This document shows positions 44,965-53,694 of a stretch of DNA of 56,633 nt, in pieces. The translations under genes were made by a program, and so were the position numbers. Where the stretch lies: contig JAVBJV010000043.1 in the NCBI GenBank assembly GCA_031546815.1, forward strand, positions 1-56,633. Reading direction: 5' to 3'. The stretch comes from JAVBJV01 sp031546815. GTDB lineage: Bacteria > Pseudomonadota > Alphaproteobacteria > Acetobacterales > Acetobacteraceae. Under the pieces are notes generated by a model. The model did not search any database and was not told the origin of the DNA. It saw only the letters and a list, made by a program, of their open reading frames with translations. Within the stretch, counting starts at the first letter, position 1; each line of letters begins with the position of its first letter.

Positions 44965-45495
44965 ATGTCGTTGGAAGCCCTCCGCGATCGTCTGCCCGAA
45001 TTTGCCAAAGATCTGAAACTGAACCTCGGCTCGCTGGTGGCCGATCCGTCGCTGAGCCAGCAGCAGCGCGCGGGCTGCTTCGTCGCCACGGCGATCGCGT
45101 CGCGCAATGCCGAGCTGACGGCCGCAACGCTGGCCGAATTCGCGCCGCAGCTCAGCCAGGAAGCGCTGGATGCCGCCAAGGCCGCCGCCGCCATCATGGG
45201 CATGAACAACATCTATTACCGCTTCGTGCATCTGGTCGGTGGCGATTACGCAACCATGCCCGCCAAGCTGCGCATGAACATCATCGGCCGCCCCGGCGTG
45301 GACAAGGTGGATTTCGAACTATGGTCGCTGGCGGTCTCGGCCGTGAACGGTTGCGGGATGTGCATGGAATCGCACGAAAAGATCCTGCGTCAGGCCGGTA
45401 TGCTGGCCGAACAGATCCAGGCTGGCGTGCGCATCGGCGCCGTGATGCATGCGGTTGCCGCAACGCTGGAAGGCGAAGCCGCACTGGCCGCATAA
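44965..45495 (+). CDS. ahpD: Alkylhydroperoxidase AhpD
   Basis: A 176-residue all-helical peroxidase/adaptor that recycles AhpC. The active site is NGCGMCMESHEK with Cys130, Cys133 and His137, and Glu118 in DFELWSL; these fall at the same residue numbers as in the M. tuberculosis protein. AAGAAGGAG precedes ATG 44965. It lies 72 bp after ahpC and is followed by a terminator hairpin. Confidence 0.96.
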   Translation: MSLEALRDRLPEFAKDLKLNLGSLVADPSLSQQQRAGCFVATAIASRNAELTAATLAEFAPQLSQEALDAAKAAAAIMGMNNIYYRFVHLVGGDYATMPAKLRMNIIGRPGVDKVDFELWSLAVSAVNGCGMCMESHEKILRQAGMLAEQIQAGVRIGAVMHAVAATLEGEAALAA

Positions 45496-45516
45496 TACTG
45501 AATGATTTCAATAGGT

Positions 45517-45554
45517 CGACACCTGTTTACATGGGTGTCGGCTTAAAATTTTTT
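45517..45554 (+). terminator. Terminator after ahpD
   Basis: A 7-bp stem (45517-45523, CGACACC, with 45534-45540) is followed by GCTTAAAATTTTTT on the plus strand, 22 bp past the ahpD stop. The loop is 10 bases, so it is moderately strong. Confidence 0.6.
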
Positions 45555-45609
45555 AAACCGCTTTCGTATTAACCAACTGGCCATACCCGTGCCCGATTAT
45601 CATGTTGTT

Positions 45610-47124
45610 ATGTCCCAGCAGTCACAAATCCCACGCAGCCTTCTTTTGAGCCGTGCATCCGCCAACGCAGATATGTTGGTGGACACTAATCTTGATGGCC
45701 AGATCCTCCATGCTGAAGGGGCTTTCCATGCCTGCTTCGGTGATGAAACCGAAACCTTCATCGGGCGACAGGTGACCGATCTGCTCGCCCCGGCGGACAG
45801 TGCTGCATTTCCGTTCACGCTTGCGCAGATCCTGTCGCAGGAACTGTTCGGCAGCCATATGGTCGAACTCTCCAATCTGCGTCAGTCGCGCATGGTGATG
45901 TCCGGCATACAGATGCCGGAAGATCCCCCACGCCTGCGCCTGTTATTCAGCACAACGCCGATCGAGCTGGTTACATTCGAAGCGGCAAGCCATCTGGCAG
46001 ATCTGTCGGACAAGGTGTGCTCGGCCGCGCTGCATCAGCCCGATAATTTTGTCGTTCTGTTCGAACTCGGCAACCGTCAGGAAGACTCCACGCCGCATGG
46101 CATGGCAGAGACCCTGTTGCTGGAAAGCATGCAGAACGAGAATGCCACCACCATCAGCGCCTCGCGCTTTGCCCTCATCATGCCGAACCGCAAGGCGGCC
46201 ATGCAGTTACGGGCACAGATTCTGACCAAGCTGCATCCCTATTCCCAGATCGTGCAGCTCAGCACCGGCATTCTGCCCCTGCAGGAAGCCGGGCTGATCG
46301 CGCCGCAGGTCGCGCGGACCTTGTATTTTGCGCTGAACCAGTTCGCCATCGGTGGCATGAAGCGCATGCAGCAGATGGGGTTCGACTCCGGGCTGAGCGG
46401 CTTTGTCGACCACGCCGCCGTGCATGCACAGACACTGCGCACCATTATCCATCACGGCCACTTCACGCTGGCGCTGGAACCCATCGTCCGGATGGCCGAC
46501 AGAAAGCCGCTCTATCACGAAGCGCTGCTGCGCCTGCCGGATACGCTGCCGGAGCTGCTGCGTTCGTCGTTCACCTTCGTCACCCTGGCCGCCACGGTCG
46601 GGCTGGGCGAGGACATGGACTATGCCGTGCTCGACAGCGCCATGAAGCATCTGGCGCAGCAGCCCGAGGCCCGGCTGGCGATCAACGTGTCAGCCCACAG
46701 CCTGCAGAGCGTGGCCTTCCGCACCCGTATTCTGAAACGCCTCGACCAGGCACCCGGGTTGCTGAACAGGCTGATCATCGAAATCACCGAAGCGGTTGCC
46801 ATCAACGACCTGCCCACGGTGCACAAGACCATTGCCGCGCTGGCCACACGCAACATCGCCGTCTGTCTGGACGACTTCAGTCTGGAACAGGCGAATGTCG
46901 ATTTCCTGCGCAACGCGGATCTTACCTATGTGAAGGTCGATGCTCCCTATGTCAGGGCGGCGGAAAATCCGTATGGCCAGCACATACTGGAAAGCATCTT
47001 CAAGACGGCAACCGAGGCGGGCGCCACCCCGATCGTCAAGCGACTGGAAACGCCGGGGCAGATCGAAACGGCACGCGCTTTTGGCTACGATTACGGGCAG
47101 GGCTGGGCCTTCAAGGGCGCCTGA
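45610..47124 (+). CDS. PAS-degenerate GGDEF-EAL domain protein
   Basis: A 504-residue protein (from ATG 45610; a GTG at 45589 would add seven residues; neither has a clear ribosome site). The N-terminal part (about 15-75) is PAS-like. The middle (about 130-250) looks like a worn GGDEF domain in which SASRF (residues 183-187) replaces GGDEF. The EAL domain (about 280-504) keeps EALLR (Glu304), NVS (Asn359), IEIT (Glu391), LDDF (Asp421-422), Lys442 and the late Gln497, but the AEGVET loop reads VKRLET, so its first Glu is Lys477. It may bind cyclic-di-GMP without hydrolysing it. There is no signal or membrane segment. Confidence 0.85.
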   Translation: MSQQSQIPRSLLLSRASANADMLVDTNLDGQILHAEGAFHACFGDETETFIGRQVTDLLAPADSAAFPFTLAQILSQELFGSHMVELSNLRQSRMVMSGIQMPEDPPRLRLLFSTTPIELVTFEAASHLADLSDKVCSAALHQPDNFVVLFELGNRQEDSTPHGMAETLLLESMQNENATTISASRFALIMPNRKAAMQLRAQILTKLHPYSQIVQLSTGILPLQEAGLIAPQVARTLYFALNQFAIGGMKRMQQMGFDSGLSGFVDHAAVHAQTLRTIIHHGHFTLALEPIVRMADRKPLYHEALLRLPDTLPELLRSSFTFVTLAATVGLGEDMDYAVLDSAMKHLAQQPEARLAINVSAHSLQSVAFRTRILKRLDQAPGLLNRLIIEITEAVAINDLPTVHKTIAALATRNIAVCLDDFSLEQANVDFLRNADLTYVKVDAPYVRAAENPYGQHILESIFKTATEAGATPIVKRLETPGQIETARAFGYDYGQGWAFKGA

Positions 47125-47905
47125 GGGCCAGCCCACTGCCCATCAGGAATGCCAAAACCCAGCTGACGCCGGATAGCGGCACCAGCGCCATCGTCCATGC
47201 GGGCGACAGCGCCATTGCCACACGCGCGAACACGGCGACCACCACACATAGTAAGGCGAGCGTCCTCAGCTTCCCTTGCGGCAAGGCGATCAGCACGACC
47301 AGGCCAACCGCGCCCAGCATCCATGCCTGCATAAGCGCGACGCTGTATCTTTGCGGGCCAATTGCGATATCGGCCCCGATCAGCAGCACCCCGCCCAGCA
47401 GCCAGAACCACAATGCCTGCTTGCGAAGCACCAGAACGCCCCACAGCAACAGCACTGAAGCGCCCAGCCAGCCACCATAGGTGCTGCGCCCGAACCGCCA
47501 GACCTCCCACAGGAACAGAACCTGCACGGCCAGCAGGGCAATTGTTGGCAACGTCACCTGCCAGTGCCGCCCGCTCAGGATGATCAGCAGCACTGAACAG
47601 GCAATGCTCAGCGCCATGACAATCGACAGAGACTCCTCCGGCAATACGGCAACAGCGGCGCGCGTCAGCAGCCACGACACCAGCAGCGCCGCAGCCCCTC
47701 CGCGGTGCACTGCGCGCTGTCGGCACAACACGCCCGCCAGCGCCGCCAGAGCAACCCCGAACAGCAGTTCATGCGTGAACCAGACCGGCAGCGTGAAGCC
47801 CGTCGGCACGCGCCACAGCCCCAGGAACCACGGCATCCACACCGCGCCGATCAGCACGGCACACAGCGTTGCAGCGAAGAAAAACAGACGCGGCGAGGTC
47901 AGCAA
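47111..47905 (-). CDS. Truncated NnrS-like membrane protein
   Basis: A 264-residue, strongly hydrophobic protein with about eight helices. Its N-terminal block RLFFFAATLCAVLIGAVW and WFTHELLFGVALAALAGVL resemble the start of NnrS proteins (which have a His-rich HxHE-F-G motif), but the first His of the HxH pair is absent and the protein is a third shorter than full NnrS. The start is a TTG at 47905, with AGGGGGG five bases upstream, overlapping the stop of the preceding nnrS gene. The gene is convergent with the EAL gene, overlapping its end by 14 bp. The function is unknown. Confidence 0.72.
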   Translation of the reverse strand: MLTSPRLFFFAATLCAVLIGAVWMPWFLGLWRVPTGFTLPVWFTHELLFGVALAALAGVLCRQRAVHRGGAAALLVSWLLTRAAVAVLPEESLSIVMALSIACSVLLIILSGRHWQVTLPTIALLAVQVLFLWEVWRFGRSTYGGWLGASVLLLWGVLVLRKQALWFWLLGGVLLIGADIAIGPQRYSVALMQAWMLGAVGLVVLIALPQGKLRTLALLCVVVAVFARVAMALSPAWTMALVPLSGVSWVLAFLMGSGLALRRP

Positions 47906-49086
47906 TTCTGCCCCCCTTTGGCGCGATATTCCGACAGGTACGGCCAGAACACCCACAGCCACATCAGGAACGCCACCGCCCACAGACAGGCGGCCAGCGC
48001 ATACGAAAATCCGGGCGACACCAGCACCACCCCGAACCCGGCACATACCCGCACCACCACCGCCAGCGCCGCACAGATGAATGCACCGCGCATTCCCCAG
48101 TTCAGCCCCAGCACCCGCCCGGTATGCAGCAGGCCCGCCATCACGAACACCCCCAGCACCCCGAAGCCAAGCCCGCCCATCAGCGCCAGATGCCATGCGG
48201 GAGTTTCCGTAAACGGCGCGCCAAGCCGCGATGCGCCGATCAGGATCAACCCTGCGCCCGAGAACGCACTGGCCCCCATCATGCAGATGATTTCCGCCCG
48301 TGCGGTATCGCGCCCGACAAACCCCTCGCCCACGCGGTCGAGGAACGCGGCACCGGCAGCGATCAGCAGATACGCGCAGACGGCGGGCGACAAGCCGACA
48401 ACCTCGGCCGCGATCAGCACCGCAACCAGCCCCGGCGCCAGATGCATGCGCCCCGGATGCGGACGGAATGGTGCCGACGCCCGGGCCGGGTCGAGCACCA
48501 GATTGGTGATCGGCGCGGTGATCCGCGACAGCGCCAGCCCCAGCATGCCCAGCAACACCAGCCCCGCCACGTGCAGCGCCTTCTGCGCCAGCAACACATC
48601 GCCGTGCAGGAATGCGAAGCTGGTCGTCAGACTGGCCAGCAGCAGCGCCGTCATCCACAGCGCGAACGCCAGCAGCACCGTCATCTGCCGCTGCCACGCA
48701 ATGCGGCCGAGATAGACGATCAGCGCCAGCAGCCACAATGCATCACCCAACATCGGTGCCAGAAAGATTCCCTGCGCGCCCGTCAGCCCGATGATGCGGC
48801 TGAGCATCCACAAGCCCGCCAGAACATACAGCGGGCGACCCTGCATACGATCGGTATTGCTCCACTCCGGCACCGCCGTGGTGATGAAGCCGAGCACCGC
48901 AGCGCCGTATGCCCCGAAGACAATCTCATGCACATGCCACAGGCTTGGCGGCACGGATCCCGCGAACGGCAGATCCAACCCGTACGCCACCGTCCACAGC
49001 ACCGGCCATAACGCGGCGTGCAGCGCGGCCAGCGGGAAGAACAGGCGCAGCCCCTCGCCGCCCAGATGCCGGAGCATTGCCGACAT
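47899..49086 (-). CDS. NnrS family protein
   Basis: A 395-residue heme-copper membrane protein family member with about 12 helices. NnrS proteins are linked to nitric oxide stress and iron-sulfur protection. Marks are WHVHEIVFGAYGAAVLGFITTAVPEWSNT (HxHE motif and following loop, about residues 51-80), GRPLYVLAGLWMLSRI and AGLLHTGR. ATG 49086 overlaps the ATPase stop by 1 bp (GTG 49089 would overlap by 4). It is part of the minus-strand run from the TonB receptor. Confidence 0.9.
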   Translation of the reverse strand: MSAMLRHLGGEGLRLFFPLAALHAALWPVLWTVAYGLDLPFAGSVPPSLWHVHEIVFGAYGAAVLGFITTAVPEWSNTDRMQGRPLYVLAGLWMLSRIIGLTGAQGIFLAPMLGDALWLLALIVYLGRIAWQRQMTVLLAFALWMTALLLASLTTSFAFLHGDVLLAQKALHVAGLVLLGMLGLALSRITAPITNLVLDPARASAPFRPHPGRMHLAPGLVAVLIAAEVVGLSPAVCAYLLIAAGAAFLDRVGEGFVGRDTARAEIICMMGASAFSGAGLILIGASRLGAPFTETPAWHLALMGGLGFGVLGVFVMAGLLHTGRVLGLNWGMRGAFICAALAVVVRVCAGFGVVLVSPGFSYALAACLWAVAFLMWLWVFWPYLSEYRAKGGQNC

Positions 49087-49841
49087 CACGAGACCAGCCT
49101 TTCATCAACATCGTGGATATGGCGGAACAGCGGATCGTCGTTCAGGAACGACGCCATCATCTGAAACAGATCCGCATCCGCGCGTGTGCCGGGTTCGCCG
49201 GGAATACTGCGCTCGCCCGCAATGCCACGCCCGTGTGCATCCATCACCACCACACGATGCGCGATGCGGAACGCCTCCATCAGATCGTGCGTGATGAACA
49301 GCGCGCTGAACCGCAATGCCTTCGATGCCTCGATCACCAGATCCTGCATGCGGCGGCGCAGTGCCACATCCAGCGCGGTGAACGGTTCGTCGAAATACAC
49401 AAAGTCCGGCTCCACCACCAACGCCCGCGCAATCGCCACACGCTGCTGCATGCCGCCCGATAGTTCAGATGGATACTTATCGAGGTCGCTTTCCTGCAAC
49501 GCCACGCGCGCAGCCGCTTCCGCCACACGTCTGCGCCGTTCGGCCAGACCCACGCCCATGATGCGCAACGGGTAGCCGATATTGCCACGCGCGGTGGCCC
49601 AGGGCAGCAGACGCAGCTCCTGGAACACCATGCCATGGCGACGATAATTCCGCTTCACCGCCCCGCGGATCGGCGAGACAATTCCAGCAGCAATATGCGC
49701 AAGCGTGCTCTTGCCGCAGCCGGACGGCCCCACCAGCGCCACAACTTCGCTCGCCGCCACCGACAGGGTGGCGGCGTCCAGCACGGTATGGCCGAAATAG
49801 GCATGCGCCAGATTTCGTAAATCGAGCGCCACCTCAGACAT
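49086..49841 (-). CDS. ABC transporter ATP-binding protein (nitrate/sulfonate/taurine type)
   Basis: A 251-residue ATPase of the SsuB/TauB/NrtD group. Walker A is GPSGCGKST, the Q-loop is MVFQELRLLPWATARGNI, the ABC signature LSGGMQQRVAIARAL, Walker B DFVYFDEPFTALD, and the H-loop LFITHDLMEA. The first base of its ATG is the last base of the TonB receptor stop, so the two are translated in a coupled way. Its permease and binding protein are encoded at 52897-54668, upstream of the receptor, so the importer parts are split around the receptor gene. Confidence 0.93.
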   Translation of the reverse strand: MSEVALDLRNLAHAYFGHTVLDAATLSVAASEVVALVGPSGCGKSTLAHIAAGIVSPIRGAVKRNYRRHGMVFQELRLLPWATARGNIGYPLRIMGVGLAERRRRVAEAAARVALQESDLDKYPSELSGGMQQRVAIARALVVEPDFVYFDEPFTALDVALRRRMQDLVIEASKALRFSALFITHDLMEAFRIAHRVVVMDAHGRGIAGERSIPGEPGTRADADLFQMMASFLNDDPLFRHIHDVDERLVS

Positions 49842-52087
49842 CAGAACTTGACCCGCATACCCGCATAAAACGCGCGCCCGTCGCCCGGCAGGAAGGCCGC
49901 CTGATCGCGCTGCGCCTGATCGACCACCAGTGTCGAGGAGGCATATTTTTCGTCGAACACATTACGCGCTTCCCCATACAGACGGATACGTTCCGTAATA
50001 TCGTAGGACGCACGCAGATCGACCACAACATAGGACGGTGCATACAGCGTGTTCATGTTGTCCACCGGCGTGGTGGTGGGCGACCACTGCACTTCCGTCT
50101 GCACACGGAACGCGTCGGTAAAGCTGTACTGAACCATCGCGTTGATCATGTGCTGCGGTGCCCCGGCCAGGCGGTTGTCGCCGCGGACAGGATCATTGTC
50201 GAAGCGGAAATCCTGATACGTGTATGCCACCCGCGCGCTGAGCTTTTCCGTCAGCGCAGCATTCAGGCCAAGCTCCACACCGAAATGCGTGGTCTTGTCG
50301 GCGTTGACCGCCCCCAGCGACGCACCGGTTTCGTCACGCAGGCTGAGCAGCTCGTCGCGCACCCACGAATAATAAACCAGCCCATCCCACGAGAAGATGC
50401 TCGCCTTCCCACGCCAGCCAGCCTCGACCGTGGTTGCGGTCTGCGCATCCAGGTTCGGCGTGCTGAACGCAGCAGCCGCCTGACGCGGATTGGCCGGGTT
50501 CGGGCGCCCCGCGCTGCTGTTCGGCGTGCCGTTCACTGTCGCCAACAGATCGTCGTGAGTCGGCGGCTCGAAGCTGCGGCTGACCGCCCCGAAGAACATG
50601 TGGTTCTCGGTGGGTCGATACGACAGGCCGAGGCTCGGGCTGAAGCCTTCGTAATCGCGCGAATAGCTGGTGTTCCCCGCTGCCACCATGCCATCGGGCA
50701 AGCGCACATTCGGGTTCATCGGGTTGAACGCGCTGGTCGGGCGTGTGGCAGCGCCGAACGTGTCGGTGCTGTCGCGCGTCGCCCAGGCATACGCAACGGC
50801 CGGAGACAGCGTGAAATCGCCCAGCGGAATATTCAGCCCGGCCGACAGCGACAGTGTATCTGCGTCCAGCGTGTTCGCCCCGAACAGACGCCCCTGCTGG
50901 CCGCCATTGTTCTGGTAATAACGCCGGTCCGCAGAACCAACCGCGTAGCTTGCCGTGGTTTCGAACAGCGGCAACGGACGGCTGCTGTCCGGGTTATAGG
51001 CATAGCGCAGCACGGTGTTCACATCGCCACCCTCGGTCGAGCGGATACCCGACGAAATCGGGAACTGGAACGTGTCGTCGGTATAGGTATAGCCAACTGC
51101 AAAATCGACCAGATGCGCGCCATATTCAAACGCGGTGCGATTGCCGATGCGATACTGCGTTGCATCACGATGCGGCTGGTCGCGCCAGACATTCGGACCC
51201 GGATTGATGGTGCGCGGCGGCACGCCCGGAATAACCGTGGGGCCGCTCGCCACGCGGCGAGGGTTCGATTCCAGCATGGTGCGGTTCAGCGGTCCTGCTA
51301 CATCGAAACCAAGATCCGTATAGCCCGCAAAGAAGCGCGTACTGATATTGGGCGAGATACGAATACCCGCATTGGCATCGAAGCTCACGCGGTCCGATTC
51401 ATTGTAATCGCGGAAGCCATCGCGCTGCCCGTAGCTCAGCTGCATCAGCCCATCGTAATCACCACTGCGCCCGCCGGCCTGCAGGCTGGTGTTGAGCTGA
51501 CCAAAGCTGCCCATCTCGATCTGCGCCACTGCACCGGGCTGCGAAATACCCGTGGGGGACGTGAAGTTCAGCGCCCCGCCCAGCACCGTCGCGCCCAGAC
51601 GGTTGGCCGTGTAACCGCGATAGATTTCCGTAATCTCGGCCTGACGCGGGTCGGTCAACCCGACGATGTAAGACCCGTCTGCACGGTTGATCGGCAGACC
51701 GTTCTGCAACACCAGCAGGCCGCGCTCGGTCGGGCTTTGCTGCATGCCGGAACCGCGGATCTGCACACGCGGCTGATCGTTCCCGCCAAAGAAATTCTGC
51801 ACGATAACGCCCGGCGCTTCCGACAGCGCATCAGACAGCGTGACATTGGTCCTACCCGACAGGTCGTGGTCTGCAATGACCGAGGTCCCCCCCGGCAGCG
51901 CCTGGAGCCGTCTACGGGCCACATCTTCCGGAGTAAGCTGCCCATCCACGTCGATCGGGTCCAGAATCACCGATGCCCCTGGCGCTGCCGACTGTGCATA
52001 TGCAGTCAGCGGCAATAACAACGCCGCCGCCCCTGCACACTGCAACAGAGCTGATTTGTAGCCGAGGAACGCCCCACGTTTCCGCAT
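49841..52087 (-). CDS. TonB-dependent outer-membrane receptor
   Basis: A 748-residue outer-membrane receptor with a signal peptide (LLQCAGAAALLLPLTAYAQ). The plug domain (about 55-170) has VTLSDALSEAPGVIVQNFFG, IRGSGMQQSPTERGLLVLQNGLPI and YRGYTANRLGATVLGGALNF, resembling the iron-chelate (FecA-like) group. The barrel ends RAFYAGMRVKF with the aromatic last residue needed for assembly. AAGGA lies 7 bases before ATG 52087. A Fur-like box (52131-52145) sits in the 111-bp gap upstream, so iron control is likely. The exact ligand is unknown. Confidence 0.92.
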   Translation of the reverse strand: MRKRGAFLGYKSALLQCAGAAALLLPLTAYAQSAAPGASVILDPIDVDGQLTPEDVARRRLQALPGGTSVIADHDLSGRTNVTLSDALSEAPGVIVQNFFGGNDQPRVQIRGSGMQQSPTERGLLVLQNGLPINRADGSYIVGLTDPRQAEITEIYRGYTANRLGATVLGGALNFTSPTGISQPGAVAQIEMGSFGQLNTSLQAGGRSGDYDGLMQLSYGQRDGFRDYNESDRVSFDANAGIRISPNISTRFFAGYTDLGFDVAGPLNRTMLESNPRRVASGPTVIPGVPPRTINPGPNVWRDQPHRDATQYRIGNRTAFEYGAHLVDFAVGYTYTDDTFQFPISSGIRSTEGGDVNTVLRYAYNPDSSRPLPLFETTASYAVGSADRRYYQNNGGQQGRLFGANTLDADTLSLSAGLNIPLGDFTLSPAVAYAWATRDSTDTFGAATRPTSAFNPMNPNVRLPDGMVAAGNTSYSRDYEGFSPSLGLSYRPTENHMFFGAVSRSFEPPTHDDLLATVNGTPNSSAGRPNPANPRQAAAAFSTPNLDAQTATTVEAGWRGKASIFSWDGLVYYSWVRDELLSLRDETGASLGAVNADKTTHFGVELGLNAALTEKLSARVAYTYQDFRFDNDPVRGDNRLAGAPQHMINAMVQYSFTDAFRVQTEVQWSPTTTPVDNMNTLYAPSYVVVDLRASYDITERIRLYGEARNVFDEKYASSTLVVDQAQRDQAAFLPGDGRAFYAGMRVKF

Positions 52088-52130
52088 AGTTACATCCTTT
52101 ATTTAACGGGCGCGCCGCCCAGACCACGAA

Positions 52131-52145
52131 TGAGAATTATTCGCA
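52131..52145. promoter_or_regulatory. Fur-like box upstream of the TonB receptor
   Basis: TGAGAATTATTCGCA fits the 7-1-7 Fur pattern TGATAAT-N-ATTATCA at 11 of 14 positions. It lies 44-58 bp before the receptor ATG, where it would cover the promoter. The flanking sequence (CGCATATAC) resembles that of the second box at 54688. Confidence 0.55.
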
Positions 52146-52198
52146 TATACTGAAAAAATTCCACCCCCAATTGCTCTGCGACAAGTGCAGAACAATTT

Positions 52199-52915
52199 TC
52201 AGGCGCCTGCCCGCCCCTCCACAAAACGAAGAACGACAGTCGGGTCACGCATGGTGATCCGCCCCCGATTCGCCGTAATCCCCAACCGCGTCAGACCCTT
52301 TAACGTCCGCGACAAAGTGGCGGGCGTGGTCGCCAGACGCGCGGCAATCAGATTCTGTTCGACGGGAAGACTGAAGCTGCATGCCTCGGTTCCGACAACA
52401 TCGCCCATCCGCAACAGCAGACGTGCCAGACGCCGTTCAATCGGCCAGCTTTTCAGATGCTCGATCTGATCCAGCAGCCGATTGCTCTGGCGAAAGACAG
52501 CCGCCACCAGCGACAGGCTGAGCGCCGGATGCTCCATTATCAGCGCACGCAAACGGCCCGTGTCGATCCGCACCAGCCTGGCATCGGATGCCACCTCGGC
52601 ACCCAATGGGTAACGGGCACAGGGTGTCATCGTCGCTTCGGCAAAGGACTCACCCGGCCCCACGATGCGAAGCACCGTGCGCGTGCCATCGGGCTGGTCG
52701 CGCAACAGCGACACCCAGCCGCGCACCACGATGAAAAACGCGGTTGCCGGCTCGTCCTGCGAAAACAGAATGCGTCCGCGCGGCACTTTTACACTGCGCG
52801 ATAGATCGGCCAGAAGACCGAAATCGTGATCGCTCAACCCGGCGAAAATACTCGCCGAACGCAGCAACTGCACCTCTGTTGGGTCGAGGCCTGCAATCAC
52901 CTGCGCACTCCCCAT
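52199..52915 (-). CDS. Crp/Fnr family regulator, Dnr-like
   Basis: A 238-residue regulator with an N-terminal cyclic-nucleotide-like sensory barrel and C-terminal winged helix. It lacks the Fnr iron-sulfur cysteine cluster. ESFAEATMTPCARYPLGAEVASDARLVRID and the HTH segment LPVEQNLIAARLATTPATLSRTLKGL resemble Dnr, the heme-based nitric oxide sensor of Pseudomonas. Its ATG (52915) overlaps the permease end by 19 bp, so it is co-transcribed with the importer genes. An NO or redox input is inferred from family similarity and from the nearby nnrS genes. Confidence 0.85.
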   Translation of the reverse strand: MGSAQVIAGLDPTEVQLLRSASIFAGLSDHDFGLLADLSRSVKVPRGRILFSQDEPATAFFIVVRGWVSLLRDQPDGTRTVLRIVGPGESFAEATMTPCARYPLGAEVASDARLVRIDTGRLRALIMEHPALSLSLVAAVFRQSNRLLDQIEHLKSWPIERRLARLLLRMGDVVGTEACSFSLPVEQNLIAARLATTPATLSRTLKGLTRLGITANRGRITMRDPTVVLRFVEGRAGA

Positions 52916-53694
52916 GGTCGCGCAGCATCGCGCCAGCGTTCAAACTCAGCGCGGATCGGGTGCAGCACGCCGTATTCCACCGCAACCAGTCCGGCGACCG
53001 TGATCAGCACCCACGCCATCGCCTGCACGATGTCCAGATTGGAACGCGCCGTGGCCAATGCACCACCAATGCCACCCGTGTTGGCCAGCAGTTCGGCCAT
53101 CACCGCCACCTTGAACGCGGTGCCGAGCGCCACCGTCAGCGCCGGGAAAAAATGTGCCGAGACATGTCGTAGCCCCAGCGATGTCAGCCGCATCATGGGT
53201 CCGGCACCAAAAGCGCGCGCCATGTCGTCCAGTTTGCGATCGCGCGTCATCACACCCTCGGCGACGCCCACGAAGATCACCGGTGTTGCGGCCACCACCA
53301 CAGTGGCGACGACGGTACCGTCGGTCGACCCGAACCAGATCATCGCCAGCACGATCCACGCAATCGGCGGCACGCCCAGCAGAAAGGTGAGGATCGGGCG
53401 CATCGCCCGCATGGTCGCAATGGAATAACCCGCCGCAAGCCCGCAGAACGCGCCGATGCTGGCGGACAGCAGAAACCCCTTCCCCGCCCGCACCACCGTT
53501 GCCCCGGCAATGGTCCACATGGCCGGGTCCTGCAAGATGTCGAACGCGGCACGCAGCGTGGCGAGCGGCGCAGGCAGGATGAAATCGCCATAGCTCTCGT
53601 GCCCGGCCTGCCACAGCGCGGCAAGCAGCATCGCCCCGGCCAGCCCGGCCCAGCCGCCCCACAGAAAGCGCCCCACTCTGCTCAGTCGCTGCAT
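52897..53694 (-). CDS. ABC transporter permease (nitrate/sulfonate/taurine type)
   Basis: A 265-residue inner-membrane permease with about six helices and the EAA loop for the ATPase, DDMARAFGAGPMMRLTSLGLRHVSAHFFPAL. PPIAWIVLAMIWFGSTDGTVVATVV is typical of the SsuC/TauC group. The ATG at 53694 shares a base with the binding-protein stop (TGATG); a GTG at 53697 is possible. The partner ATPase gene is 3 kb further along, beyond the regulator and receptor genes. Confidence 0.92.
   Translation of the reverse strand: MQRLSRVGRFLWGGWAGLAGAMLLAALWQAGHESYGDFILPAPLATLRAAFDILQDPAMWTIAGATVVRAGKGFLLSASIGAFCGLAAGYSIATMRAMRPILTFLLGVPPIAWIVLAMIWFGSTDGTVVATVVVAATPVIFVGVAEGVMTRDRKLDDMARAFGAGPMMRLTSLGLRHVSAHFFPALTVALGTAFKVAVMAELLANTGGIGGALATARSNLDIVQAMAWVLITVAGLVAVEYGVLHPIRAEFERWRDAARPWGVRR

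Noticed and set aside
47111..48736. A single 541-codon minus-strand frame reaching back into the nnrS gene
   Set aside because: Its first half is an out-of-frame shadow of nnrS (low hydrophobicity, Ala/Gly/Arg-rich). Only the part from the TTG at 47905 looks like a membrane protein.
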